Assembly: GCF_033366695.1 (NCBI RefSeq)
Contig: NZ_JAOBTQ010000001.1
Location: 682,001 to 746,000, forward strand
Length of the DNA: 64,000 bases
Origin: Streptomyces sp. SCL15-4
Lineage (GTDB): Bacteria > Actinomycetota > Actinomycetes > Streptomycetales > Streptomycetaceae
Direction of reading: 5' to 3'
In this document: positions 49,844 through 57,914 of the stretch, piece after piece
How positions within the stretch are numbered: the first letter of the stretch is position 1
Layout of the letters: each line of letters begins with the position of its first letter
Translations under genes and position numbers: made by a program
Notes under the pieces: generated by a model
What the model saw: the letters and a program-made list of their open reading frames with translations, nothing else
Told to the model about the DNA's origin: nothing
The model's database searches: none

Positions 49844-50140
49844 GTGACCGCGTTCGCTCTCGTCGGCGCGGGCCCCGGACCGGGGCTGGCCGCCGCCCGC
49901 CGGTTGGGCGCCGCCGGCCACCACGTCGCCCTCCTGTCCCGCATGGCCGATCACCTCGACGCCCTGGTGGGCGAACTCGACGATGAGGGCATCCGGGCGC
50001 GCGGCCTCACCGCCGACGTCCTTGACCCCGCCTCCCTGACCGCAGTCCTGGACACGGCGGCCAAGGAGCCGGGGCTGCTGTTCGTCAACGGCGGCAGTGC
50101 CGTACGCCCGAACCCCGAGGTGGCCGGCACCTCGGTCGAC
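49844..50140 (+). pseudogene. 5' fragment of an SDR gene
   Basis: Starts with a GTG behind GAAAGG and encodes a Rossmann start (FALVGAGPGPGLAAARRLGA, AGHHVALLSR, LTADVLDPASL, LFVNGGSAV), the N-terminal ~98 residues of an SDR with the non-classical GAGPGxG loop. Near 50140 the homology stops and the sequence joins, out of frame, the 3' part of a different SDR gene. The frame itself runs on to a stop at 50332 with junk sequence. No catalytic Ser-Tyr-Lys is left. Confidence 0.7.
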
Positions 50141-50697
50141 ACGACGTCCAAGCCGCGGTCGACCGGACTGTCGAGCGCTTCGGGAGCCTGGATGCCGCCT
50201 TCAACAACGCCGGCGTCGAGCAGCCCGTCCAGTCGGCCGCCGACACCGCCAAGAACGACTGGGACCGCGTTCTCGGCGTCAGCCTCACCGGAGCGTTCCT
50301 GTGCACCCGCGCCCAGATCCGGCAGATGCTGAAGCAGGACGGCGGCGGCGTGATCGTCAACGTCTCCTCCGGCGCCGGGGTCAAGGGCTTCGAGGGGCAG
50401 GCCGCCTACGCCGCCGCCAAGCACGGGATCATCGGCTTCACCCGTTCCGCCGCCCTCGACCACGCCGCACAGGGCATCCGTATCAACGCCGTCTGCCCGG
50501 GGATCATCGACACCGGGATGATCCGCCGCTTCGGCGACACCCGCCCCGGGGGCCGCGAAGGACTTATCGCCGACGAACCCGTCGGCCGCCTCGGCACGCC
50601 CGAGGAGATCGCCTCCGCCGTGCTCTGGCTGTGCTCCGCCGACGCCGCCTTCGCCACCGGCACCGCCCTGGTCGTCGACGGCGGCCAGACCACCTGA
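50141..50697 (+). pseudogene. 3' fragment of a second SDR gene
   Basis: Begins inside an SDR at DVQAAVDRTVERFGSLDAAF, NNAGVEQPVQ and continues correctly through VIVNVSSGAGVKGFEGQAAY, AAAKHGIIGFTRS to the normal end FATGTALVVDGGQTT. The Rossmann TGxxxGxG half is missing; the only internal ATG in this frame is at 50326. It closely resembles the intact SDR that follows. Together with the preceding piece it looks like the product of a deletion between two neighbouring SDR genes. Confidence 0.7.
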
Positions 50698-50754
50698 ACC
50701 CTCCGGCACCCCGTCCGAAGCCCCCGTCGCAACCCTGTCCGAGGAGACATCTCC

Positions 50755-51522
50755 ATGAACCCCACCTACGACTTCACCGGCCAGGTCGCCTTCGTCACCG
50801 GAGCCTCCTCCGGCATGGGCCTGGCCACCGCCCGCGCCTTCGCCAAAGCCGGCGCCGCCGTCGGCCTCGCCGACATCGACGAGACAGCCCTCAAGGCCGC
50901 CGTGCAGGAACTCACCGACGCCGGACACCGGGCCCTCGCCCTGGTCTGCGACGTCACCGACGAGGACCAGGTCGCCGCCGCCGTCGACCGCACCGTGGAG
51001 ATCTTCGGCCGCCTTGACATGGCCTACAACAACGCCGGGATCATGCCCCCGCCCACCGACGCCGCCGACGAGAGCGCCGAACAGTTCGACCGCGTCCAGC
51101 ACATCAACCTGCGCGGCATCTGGGCGGCCATGAAGCACGAACTGCGCCACATGCGCGACCAGGGCAGCGGCGCCATCGTCAACTGCTCCTCCCTCGGCGG
51201 CCTCGTCGGCAACCCCGGCCGCGCCGCCTACCACGCCACCAAGCACGGCGTGATCGGCCTGACCAAGAGCGCCGCCCTCGAATACGGCTCCCGCGGCGTC
51301 CGCATCAACGCGGTGTGCCCCGGCACCATCGCCACCCCCATGGTCGATGCGATGGTCGAAGGCGGCGAACTCGACCGCGCCCAGGCCGAAGCCGGCCAGG
51401 CCATCGACCGTCTCGGCACCGCCGACGAGATCGCCCAGGCCGTCCTGTGGCTCTCCAGCCCCGGCGCCGGCTACGTCACCGGCATCGCCCTGCCCGTCGA
51501 CGGTGGCTACACCGCCCAGTAA
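50755..51522 (+). CDS. Short-chain dehydrogenase/reductase (complete)
   Basis: 255 residues. Classical SDR: VTGASSGMGLATARAF nucleotide loop, CDVTDEDQV, MAYNNAGIM, catalytic Ser in VNCSSLGGLVG and YHATK, and a C-terminal GYVTGIALPVDGGYTAQ. Acidic DIDE after strand 2 suggests NAD rather than NADP. Preceded by GAGGAGA. Last intact gene of the dehydrogenase / cupin operon. The substrate is unknown. Confidence 0.9.
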   Translation: MNPTYDFTGQVAFVTGASSGMGLATARAFAKAGAAVGLADIDETALKAAVQELTDAGHRALALVCDVTDEDQVAAAVDRTVEIFGRLDMAYNNAGIMPPPTDAADESAEQFDRVQHINLRGIWAAMKHELRHMRDQGSGAIVNCSSLGGLVGNPGRAAYHATKHGVIGLTKSAALEYGSRGVRINAVCPGTIATPMVDAMVEGGELDRAQAEAGQAIDRLGTADEIAQAVLWLSSPGAGYVTGIALPVDGGYTAQ

Positions 51523-51537
51523 CCCCCTGCGTTGCCA

Positions 51538-51770
51538 TCAAGCCGAGAGGTCGTCCTCGTCCAACTCCGGCGTGCCCGGGTCCCGCCGCGGGCGCAGGGC
51601 GCCCGCGGCCGGGAGGGAAGCGGTGACGCTGTAGCGGCCGAGCAGGTTCAGGTTGCGGTGCTTGAGCGGGGACAGGCGGGCGATGTCCTCGTCCCGCAGT
51701 TCGTGGCCCTCGGCGCGGAGCCGGGCGACGGCGTCGTCGATGTACGTCGTCGTCCACGGCACATCTGGGG
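51538..51770 (-). pseudogene. Tn3-family transposase 3' remnant
   Basis: Minus strand encodes WTTTYIDDAVARLRAEGHEL, RDEDIARLSPLKHRNLNLLG, RYSVTASLPAAGALRPRRDP then a stop at 51538. This matches the extreme C-terminus of Tn3-family transposases (WNTxY..A, ARLSPL, x-N-x-x-G-x-Y). The rest of the ~1000-residue protein is absent; the DNA to ~52000 holds only unassigned fragments. No terminal inverted repeat was identified. Confidence 0.65.
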
Positions 51771-52007
51771 CGCGAAGCCGAGCTGGTGGTGCGTGGAGCG
51801 TCGCCGGGCGATCAGACCGCGGTCGACATCGTCCAGGAAGAAGAACCGCTCCAAGCCGGGGCGGGTCGGCTCCTCGGCGCACTTCCCGCACAAGCGGACC
51901 GTAGCCGGTCCCGGCGCCCGTCCGGCGATCTTTCCGCGACCGCCGTACCGATGTTCCCCGAGGCCGTACACGTATGACGACTCGTTCTACGACGGAGCGC
52001 GCGGAGC

Positions 52008-52634
52008 CTAGGCGGTGCGGGTGAGCGCGTCCGGGATCAGGGTGAAGGTCTGTTCGACCAGGTGCGTCAGGCCGTCGCGGCCTCCTCGGCCGCCCTGGGC
52101 CGTCCAGTGCAGGCACACCGTGTGCCAGGCGGCGACGAAGATCTCCACGGTGAGGCGCAGGCGCAACGCGTCCGCCTCCGTGTCGGCGCCGGCACGGCCG
52201 GCCAGCGTCTCGACGATGTCACGGGTGGTGTCCTGGCAGTACCCCAGTCCGTGCGACTGCAGCACGGGAACGGACTCGGACAGCTCACGGGTGGCCAGGA
52301 ACCGGCGGTCCCAGTCCGGCTCCATGGCCTCCAGGGTCGCCTCCAGGGCCACCCGGAGCACGCCGAGGAGCGGGCCGTCCAGCCGTACGGCGGCCACCCG
52401 GTCCAGGTACGCCGACCACAGCTCGCTGTCGGCGGCGAGCGCGACGTCCTCCTTGGAGCGGTAGTTCCGGAAGAAGGTGCGCTTGGACACCTCCACCGCG
52501 TCGCACAGGTCGTCGAGCGTGGTGGTGTCGTAACCGCGTTCGGTGAACAGACGGAGCGCGGTCTCGGCCAGGGCCCGGCGCGTACGCAGCTTCTTCCGTT
52601 CGCGCAGCGGCAGTTCGCGCAGATCGTGACTCAC
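52008..52634 (-). CDS. TetR/AcrR-family regulator of the adjacent exporter
   Basis: 208 residues from the GTG at 52634; the ribosome site is weak and a few residues either way are possible. HTH: LRTRRALAETALRLFTERGY, DTTTLDDLCDAVEVSKRTFF, RNYRSKEDVALAADSELW. C-terminal helical domain of the TetR_C type. It diverges from an MFS exporter gene, with a perfect palindrome over that promoter, a standard repressor / efflux arrangement. Confidence 0.88.
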   Translation of the reverse strand: MSHDLRELPLRERKKLRTRRALAETALRLFTERGYDTTTLDDLCDAVEVSKRTFFRNYRSKEDVALAADSELWSAYLDRVAAVRLDGPLLGVLRVALEATLEAMEPDWDRRFLATRELSESVPVLQSHGLGYCQDTTRDIVETLAGRAGADTEADALRLRLTVEIFVAAWHTVCLHWTAQGGRGGRDGLTHLVEQTFTLIPDALTRTA

Positions 52635-52668
52635 ACCGCCGACCCTACCACCCGGGCGCTCTTGCCCT

Positions 52669-52694
52669 TTGACAGCTAATGCCACTCAGTGGCA
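52669..52694 (+). promoter_or_regulatory. TTGACA promoter element with 15-bp palindrome
   Basis: TTGACA at 52669-52674 followed by TGCCACT-C-AGTGGCA (52680-52694), a perfect palindrome lying where the -10 spacer should be. A TetR dimer here would block the exporter promoter; the TetR gene starts 35 nt to the left. Confidence 0.6.
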
Positions 52695-52755
52695 CTGTCG
52701 CCCAAGTGGCCGTTTGCTGGCCGCCCTTGGCCGTCTCCTGAAGGAGCCCTCACTC

Positions 52756-54261
52756 GTGACTACCGTTTCCCCGGGCCGCCCGCGTCCGGCGATCACGCTG
52801 GCAGTGGTCCTGCTCGCCTTCGTCACCGTGCCGATGTCCATCTCCGGAGCGGCCGTCGCGCTGCCCGGCATCGGCGAGGACCTGCATACGGCGGGCGCGC
52901 CCTTGCAGTGGGTGATGAACGCCTACAACCTGACGTTCGCCTCGTTCATGCTGGTCGCCGGGTCCGCGGCCGATATGTTCGGCCGCCGGCGGGCCTTCGC
53001 GGCGGGCGCGGCGGTGTTCGCCGCCGGTTCGCTCGCCGCGGCGGTCGCGCCCGGCATCGTGCTCCTGGATCTCGCCCGCGCCCTGTCGGGCATCGGTGCG
53101 GCGGGCGTGTTCGCCAGCGGTGGCGCGATCCTGGCCACGACCTTCGACGGGGCCGCGCGCACCCGTGCCTTCGCCGCTCTCGGCAGCGCCGCCGGTCTCG
53201 GCCTGGCGGCGGGACCGACCCTGTCGGGCTGGCTGGTCGGCGCGCTCGGCTGGCGTGCCACGTTCGGGCTGCACGCGGCCTTGGTGGCCGTGGCGCTGAC
53301 CGGCGTCGGACTGGTCGCCGAGTCCCGTGCGCCACGGCGTCCCCGGCTGGACGCGACCGGTGCGCTGGTGTTCGTCGCGGGCCTCGGCCTGCTCGTGCTG
53401 GGCGCGGTCCAGGGCCCGGAGTGGGGATGGGCGAGCCCCGCCGCGCTGGCGCTGCTGGTCGCCGGCGTGGGGCTGCTGGTGTTCTTCGTCGTCCTGCAGT
53501 CGCGTTCCACGGCCCCCGTCCTCGATCTGACGCTGGTGCGCAACCGCCGGTTCTTCGCGCTGTGCATGGTGCCGGTGGTGTCGACGTTCGGCTTCGTGAC
53601 GCTGCTGACCTACCTGCCCACCTACCTCGTGGGTGCGAGCGGCTTCTCCCCTCAGCGCGCCGGAACGGTACTGCTGCTGATGACCGCGCCGGTGCTGCTG
53701 GCCCCGCCGCTGTCCGGTGCCCTGGTCAACCGAGGAGTGTCCCCCCGTACGCTGATCACGGTCTCCTTGCTGATGTTCGCGGGCGGCAACGCGTGGCTCA
53801 CCGTGATCGGTCCCGGCAGTTCCCCGGCCGTGATCGCCGGCCCGCTGCTGATGACCGGGCTGGGCGCGGGGATCTCGTTCGGCGTGGGCGACGGTACGGC
53901 GATGAGTCTCGTCGAGCCGGAGCAGGCCGGTATGGCCACGGGCTTCCTCAACACCATGCGCATCGGCAGCGAAGCCATCGTCATCGCCGTGTACGGCGCG
54001 GTCCTCGTCAGCCTCATCGGCACCCGCGTCGGCTCACGGGAACTGGCCGCGAAGGTCGCCGCGGGCGACCTGTCCGGCAACGCCTCGGGCGCGCTGGCCG
54101 ACGGCTTCACCCACGCCCTGCACATCGCGCTGTACGGCACGGCCGCCGTGTGCGCGATCGGCGCGGTGGCCATCTCCGCCGCCCTGGCCCCGCCGCGCCG
54201 GAACACCGGGCCGGCACCGCTCACCGCCGAGGACGCCCGGCAGCCCACGAAGGCCGCGTGA
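52756..54261 (+). CDS. MFS drug-export-type transporter (DHA2, 14-TM)
   Basis: 501 residues from the GTG at 52756. First helix AITLAVVLLAFVTVPMSISG, then LPGIGEDLHTAGAPLQWVMN, a DHA2 start; AADMFGRRRAFAAGAAVFAA is the A-motif loop (G-x-x-x-D-x-x-G-R-R). Motif C (Gly-rich, antiporter) is AAGLGLAAGPTLSGWLVGAL. The length suits 14 membrane helices of the EmrB/QacA group. Controlled by the divergent TetR gene. Exports an unidentified drug or metabolite by proton antiport. Confidence 0.88.
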   Translation: MTTVSPGRPRPAITLAVVLLAFVTVPMSISGAAVALPGIGEDLHTAGAPLQWVMNAYNLTFASFMLVAGSAADMFGRRRAFAAGAAVFAAGSLAAAVAPGIVLLDLARALSGIGAAGVFASGGAILATTFDGAARTRAFAALGSAAGLGLAAGPTLSGWLVGALGWRATFGLHAALVAVALTGVGLVAESRAPRRPRLDATGALVFVAGLGLLVLGAVQGPEWGWASPAALALLVAGVGLLVFFVVLQSRSTAPVLDLTLVRNRRFFALCMVPVVSTFGFVTLLTYLPTYLVGASGFSPQRAGTVLLLMTAPVLLAPPLSGALVNRGVSPRTLITVSLLMFAGGNAWLTVIGPGSSPAVIAGPLLMTGLGAGISFGVGDGTAMSLVEPEQAGMATGFLNTMRIGSEAIVIAVYGAVLVSLIGTRVGSRELAAKVAAGDLSGNASGALADGFTHALHIALYGTAAVCAIGAVAISAALAPPRRNTGPAPLTAEDARQPTKAA

Positions 54262-54335
54262 GCGGGCCGCGCGAGGAGTCCTCGCCGGGCTCGGGGGCCT
54301 TCGGCCGGCAGAGCCCGCGCACACGGCCGGGACGC

Positions 54336-54761
54336 TCAGTCGAGACAGAACTCGTTGCCCTCGATGTCCTGCATCACTATGCAGGAATCATTGCCGTCGT
54401 ACAGGAGTCGCACGCGTACCGCGCCGAGCGGGACCAGTCGTGCGCACTCGGCTTCGAGCGCGGCCAGACGCTCCTCGCCCACGAGGCCGGTGCCGACCCG
54501 TACGCAAAGATGCACCCGATTCTTGACGACCTTCTCTTCGGGAACGCGCTGGAAGAACAGTCGCGGGCCCACACCTGAGGGATCGGTGCACGCCCACCAG
54601 GAACCCTGATCCTCAGGCGGCCGCGAGCGATCGTATTCCTCCCAGCTGGCGAACCCCTTCGGCGCCGATACGACATACCCCAACACCTCGCACCAGAAAC
54701 GAGCGACGCGCTCTGGTTCCGCGCAGTCGAAGGTGACTTGGAACTGCCTGATCGTTGACAT
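54336..54761 (-). CDS. VOC-family (glyoxalase-like) protein
   Basis: 141 residues. Matches the glyoxalase-like domain found in actinobacteria: FQVTFDCAEPERVARFWCEV, LGYVV, then LFFQRVPEEKVVKNRVHLCV and the closing DIEGNEFCLD. The His/Glu metal ligands of active glyoxalases are partly present (HLCV, NEFC). Often annotated as glyoxalase / bleomycin-resistance-like. No operon partner. The enzymatic role is unknown. Confidence 0.85.
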   Translation of the reverse strand: MSTIRQFQVTFDCAEPERVARFWCEVLGYVVSAPKGFASWEEYDRSRPPEDQGSWWACTDPSGVGPRLFFQRVPEEKVVKNRVHLCVRVGTGLVGEERLAALEAECARLVPLGAVRVRLLYDGNDSCIVMQDIEGNEFCLD

Positions 54762-54841
54762 CGGCGCACCCTAGCAAAGGAGGTTCTGCCCCTCATCTCT
54801 GTTCTCGGTCCGTCCGCGGTTTCGTCAGCCCCGGACGCCGG

Positions 54842-55042
54842 CCGTCTACTGGCGGGCGGGGTGCGCGTACTGCCTGCTGCCGCGACGCCCGCTGGGTGCA
54901 CCGGGTCGACATCCGGCGCGACCCGGCCGGCGCGGCGGTGGTACGGGCGGTCGGCGGCGGGGACAAGACCGTGCCGACCGTGGTGGTGGCGGGCCGCGCG
55001 TACCTCGACGCCGGCCCGCGGTGGCTGCGCGCCCGGCTCTGA
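54842..55042 (+). pseudogene. Mycoredoxin / glutaredoxin-like remnant with frameshift
   Basis: Frame one gives VYWRAGCAYCLLPRRPLG, the redox-active C-x-x-C of a glutaredoxin-like fold. A frame change near 54890 continues as HRVDIRRDPAGAAVVRAVGG, DKTVPTVVVAGRAYLDAGPR to a stop at 55042, with the conserved T-V-P-T cis-Pro motif. Alone, neither piece is functional. The start region before 54842 is also eroded. Confidence 0.6.
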
Positions 55043-55068
55043 TCAGCGCGCCCCGGGCCCGGGTACCG

Positions 55069-55623
55069 TCACAGGCTCAGGGTGATCGCGGCGCCGATGC
55101 CTCCCAGCAGCAGGGCGACGCAGACTTCGGGCCAGCCTCCGGCGCGCCAGGGGAAGAAGCGGTCGAGGGCCAGGCGGCCCGGGCCGGTCGCGGCCACGGT
55201 CAGGGCGACGACGGCGATGCCCACGTTGTACTCGACGCCGCCGTCCGTCTCCCACAGGCCGTGGGCGCCGGTCACCGTCACCATCGCGTTGATCATCACA
55301 CCGACCAGCGCGGCGGCCGCGAGCGGCGTGAACAGGCCGGCGGCCAGGCCGAGACCGCCGAGGAACTCGGAGAGGCCGCCGACGATCGCGTACAGCTTCC
55401 CCGGGTGAAATCCGAGGCCGGCGAATCCCTTGCCGGTGGCCGTCAGACCCGGTCCGCCGAACAGGCCGAACAGTTTCTGGGCGCCGTGGCCTGCCATGAG
55501 CAGCCCGAAGGTCAGCCGGAGGAGGAGAAGTCCCCAGTCGCCGGCGGTCGGCCCGGGCCCCGGCGACCGCCGTGCGGCCGGTCCCGTGGCAGCCGGCGAC
55601 CGGCCGGTGTCGCGCTTGGTCAT
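55069..55623 (-). CDS. DoxX-family membrane protein
   Basis: 184 residues from the ATG at 55623 (GGAG 8 nt upstream). Four membrane helices with DoxX signatures: LLLLRLTFGLLMAGHGAQKL, FGLFGGPGL, AGLGFHPGKLYAIVGGLSEF, LGGLGLAAGLFTPLAAAALV. DoxX proteins are linked to thiosulfate:quinone oxidoreductase or redox homeostasis. In actinobacteria DoxX partners SodA and a thiol protein in an oxidative-stress complex; the neighbouring decayed glutaredoxin-like gene is suggestive but on the other strand. Confidence 0.87.
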   Translation of the reverse strand: MTKRDTGRSPAATGPAARRSPGPGPTAGDWGLLLLRLTFGLLMAGHGAQKLFGLFGGPGLTATGKGFAGLGFHPGKLYAIVGGLSEFLGGLGLAAGLFTPLAAAALVGVMINAMVTVTGAHGLWETDGGVEYNVGIAVVALTVAATGPGRLALDRFFPWRAGGWPEVCVALLLGGIGAAITLSL

Positions 55624-55647
55624 CTGAGTGCTCCGGTACGGACGCAC

Positions 55648-56266
55648 GAGAAGGTTGTCGAGGTGCCGGCCCGGTCAGGCACCGGCTCACCGGGCGGCGG
55701 CGCGAGGCCCGCGCTTCGGCCGCGGAATGTGGGCCGCCCCTACCGATGCTTCCGCAACCACGGCGTCGGCGCACATCGGCCGACGGTGCGAGCCGACGCG
55801 GGCCGCACGGACAGCCGGTCACCGTTTTCCGCCGGCCGGAGAACGGTGCAGAGAACGGCCCGGAGAACGGTCCAGTGAAATCGAAAAGGAACACGACACC
55901 CGGCCACCACTGGCCGATTCGACAGTTCGTACGACGATCCGCAAGAAATACGTACCTCACCTCTGTCAGTGATCTCCACCGCCGTGAGCCCGCGTTCCGG
56001 CGTATAAGGCGTACCTTTTGCCACGTGATCGCAGTCCCCGACCACCCGCTCCGCGGGGCCCGTTGGGCGACCGGTGCTTCCGGCTCCGCCCCCGGACCGC
56101 GTCCGGTGTCCCGGCGGGCGGAGCCGGTGCCGTCCTCCACGGTCCCGCGCCGGACCTCGGCCGCGCGGGTACCGCGGCTCAGCGCCGGGCGCATCCGCTG
56201 ATCCGAGTCCGCCCGCCCGCAGCGGCTCCCCCGAACCCCCGTCCCCTCGCCCGTCTGGACGACGCC
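55648..56266. other. 619-nt stretch without a gene
   Basis: Contains a cluster of short GGAGAACGG repeats (about 55839-55872) and an AT-richer stretch near 55880-56020 that could hold promoters for the exporter at 56267. No recognisable coding sequence. Confidence 0.5.
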
Positions 56267-57856
56267 ATGTCACTGCCGCGTACCGGCCCGCCCGCGCCCG
56301 CCGCCTCCTCCCTGTCCAGGCCCCGGCGCTGCCGGCCGGGGGCCGTGCTCGTCGTCGAGTCCGTGGCCGTCTTCATGGTCATGCTCGACAACCTCGCGAT
56401 GAACAACGCGCTGCCGGACATCGGCAGGGACCTGAGAGTGGGGGTCGGCGGCCTGGAGTGGGTCGTGGCCTCGTACACGCTGGTCCTGGCGGCTTTCCTG
56501 CTGCCGGGCAGCATCGTCGGCGAGCGGCTGGGGCGGCGCCGGCTGTTCCTCGCGGGGCTGGCCGCGTTCGTCCTCGGGTCGGCCCTCGGGGCGACGGCGG
56601 ACAGCTGGGAGACGCTGGTGGCCGGGCGGGTCGTCCAGGGCACGGGCGGCGCGGCCCTGCTGCCGTCCAGCGCGGCCCTGCTGCGGCAGGTCTTCCCCGA
56701 GGACGCCAGCCGGGCCAGGGCGCTGGGACTGCGCGGCGCCGCGTCCGGGCTGGGCCTCGCTCTCGGGCCGGTGATCGGCGGTCCGCTCGTGGAACGGTTC
56801 GGCTGGCACAGCGTCCTGTTCATCAACGTGCCGATCGGCCTCGGCCTGCTGATGTTCGGCGCCCTGTCCCTGCCGTACGCGCCACCGTGCCGCGGCCGTT
56901 CCTGGGACCTGCCCGGGCAGGCGCTGGCGGTCACCGGTGTCGGCGGGCTGATCTTCGGGCTCATCCAGGGGCCCTCCGAGGGCTGGACCGACCCCGCCGT
57001 GCTGACCGGGTTCACCGTGGCCGGGCTCGCGCTGCCCGCCCTGACGGCCGTGGAGACGCGCGCCGCCGAGCCGATGCTCGACCTGTCCTTCTTCCGCGAC
57101 CGGCCGTGCGCGGTGGCCGCGCTGGCCGGATTCTCCACGAGCCTGGCCCTGTTCGGAGCGATCTTCTTCCTGTCGCTGTACCTGCAGTACGTCCTCGGCT
57201 GGTCGCCGGCCGGAGCCGGCCTCGTGTTCCTCCTGGCGTCCGCGTGCATCGTGGTCACGGGGCCCCTGGCGGGCCGGATGTCCGCGCGCTGGGGTGCCTT
57301 CCGGCCGCTGCTGGCCGGTGTCACGCTGTGCCCGGTCGCCCTCGCCGGGCTCGCCCTGTACGGGGATCACGCGCGTTACGCCGAGTACTGCTGGGTCCTG
57401 CCGGTCATCGGGGTGTGCGTGGGCCTGACCTTCGTACCGGTCAACGTCATCGTCGTGGAGCGGGTACGCGGCCGTAGGGCCGGGATGGCCACGGCGATCG
57501 CCGAGACGCTGCGCGAACTCGGCGGTGTGACCGGTGTGGCGGCGCTCGGGGCCGTGCTGAACTCCCGGATGAGGGACTCGTTCCTGCGCCAGGCGGAGAC
57601 CGTCCTCCCCGCGGACCAGGCGGACGCGCTGGCCGACCGCGCCCTGGCCCGCGGACCGGCGGCGGCACTCGCGGGGCCGGGCGCCGGTGAGGTGCGCCGC
57701 TGGTTCCACGCCGCGTTCCTCGACGGTCTGCACGCGGCGCTGTACGTGGGCGCCGTGGGCACGGCGGCGGTGGCGGTGTGCACGTACATGATGCTCCGCA
57801 CGTCCACGGCGGCTCCGGCGGACGAGCCGGGCGCGCTGCTGCGGCCGACGGCGTAG
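56267..57856 (+). CDS. MFS drug-export-type transporter (DHA2, 14-TM)
   Basis: 529 residues from the ATG at 56267; in-frame extensions upstream are Arg/Pro-rich. First helix region VLVVESVAVFMVMLDNLAMN, NALPDIGRDLRVGVGGLEWV with the DHA2 motif L-D-x-x-x-x-N-x-A-L-P. A-motif loop GERLGRRRLFLAGLAAFVLG, antiporter motif GAASGLGLALGPVIGGPLVE. Similar in type to the exporter at 52756 but not a close copy. No adjacent regulator. The substrate is unknown. Confidence 0.87.
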   Translation: MSLPRTGPPAPAASSLSRPRRCRPGAVLVVESVAVFMVMLDNLAMNNALPDIGRDLRVGVGGLEWVVASYTLVLAAFLLPGSIVGERLGRRRLFLAGLAAFVLGSALGATADSWETLVAGRVVQGTGGAALLPSSAALLRQVFPEDASRARALGLRGAASGLGLALGPVIGGPLVERFGWHSVLFINVPIGLGLLMFGALSLPYAPPCRGRSWDLPGQALAVTGVGGLIFGLIQGPSEGWTDPAVLTGFTVAGLALPALTAVETRAAEPMLDLSFFRDRPCAVAALAGFSTSLALFGAIFFLSLYLQYVLGWSPAGAGLVFLLASACIVVTGPLAGRMSARWGAFRPLLAGVTLCPVALAGLALYGDHARYAEYCWVLPVIGVCVGLTFVPVNVIVVERVRGRRAGMATAIAETLRELGGVTGVAALGAVLNSRMRDSFLRQAETVLPADQADALADRALARGPAAALAGPGAGEVRRWFHAAFLDGLHAALYVGAVGTAAVAVCTYMMLRTSTAAPADEPGALLRPTA

Positions 57857-57914
57857 CGCCGAGCGCGCGCGGAGCCGGGCGGGCCCGCAGGATGGAGGCG
57901 GGAGGGAGGCATAC

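Noticed and set aside
55839..55872. Short GGAGAACGG repeats as a minisatellite or CRISPR-like array
   Set aside because: Only three imperfect 8-9-nt copies at irregular spacing; no spacers of constant length and no cas genes.
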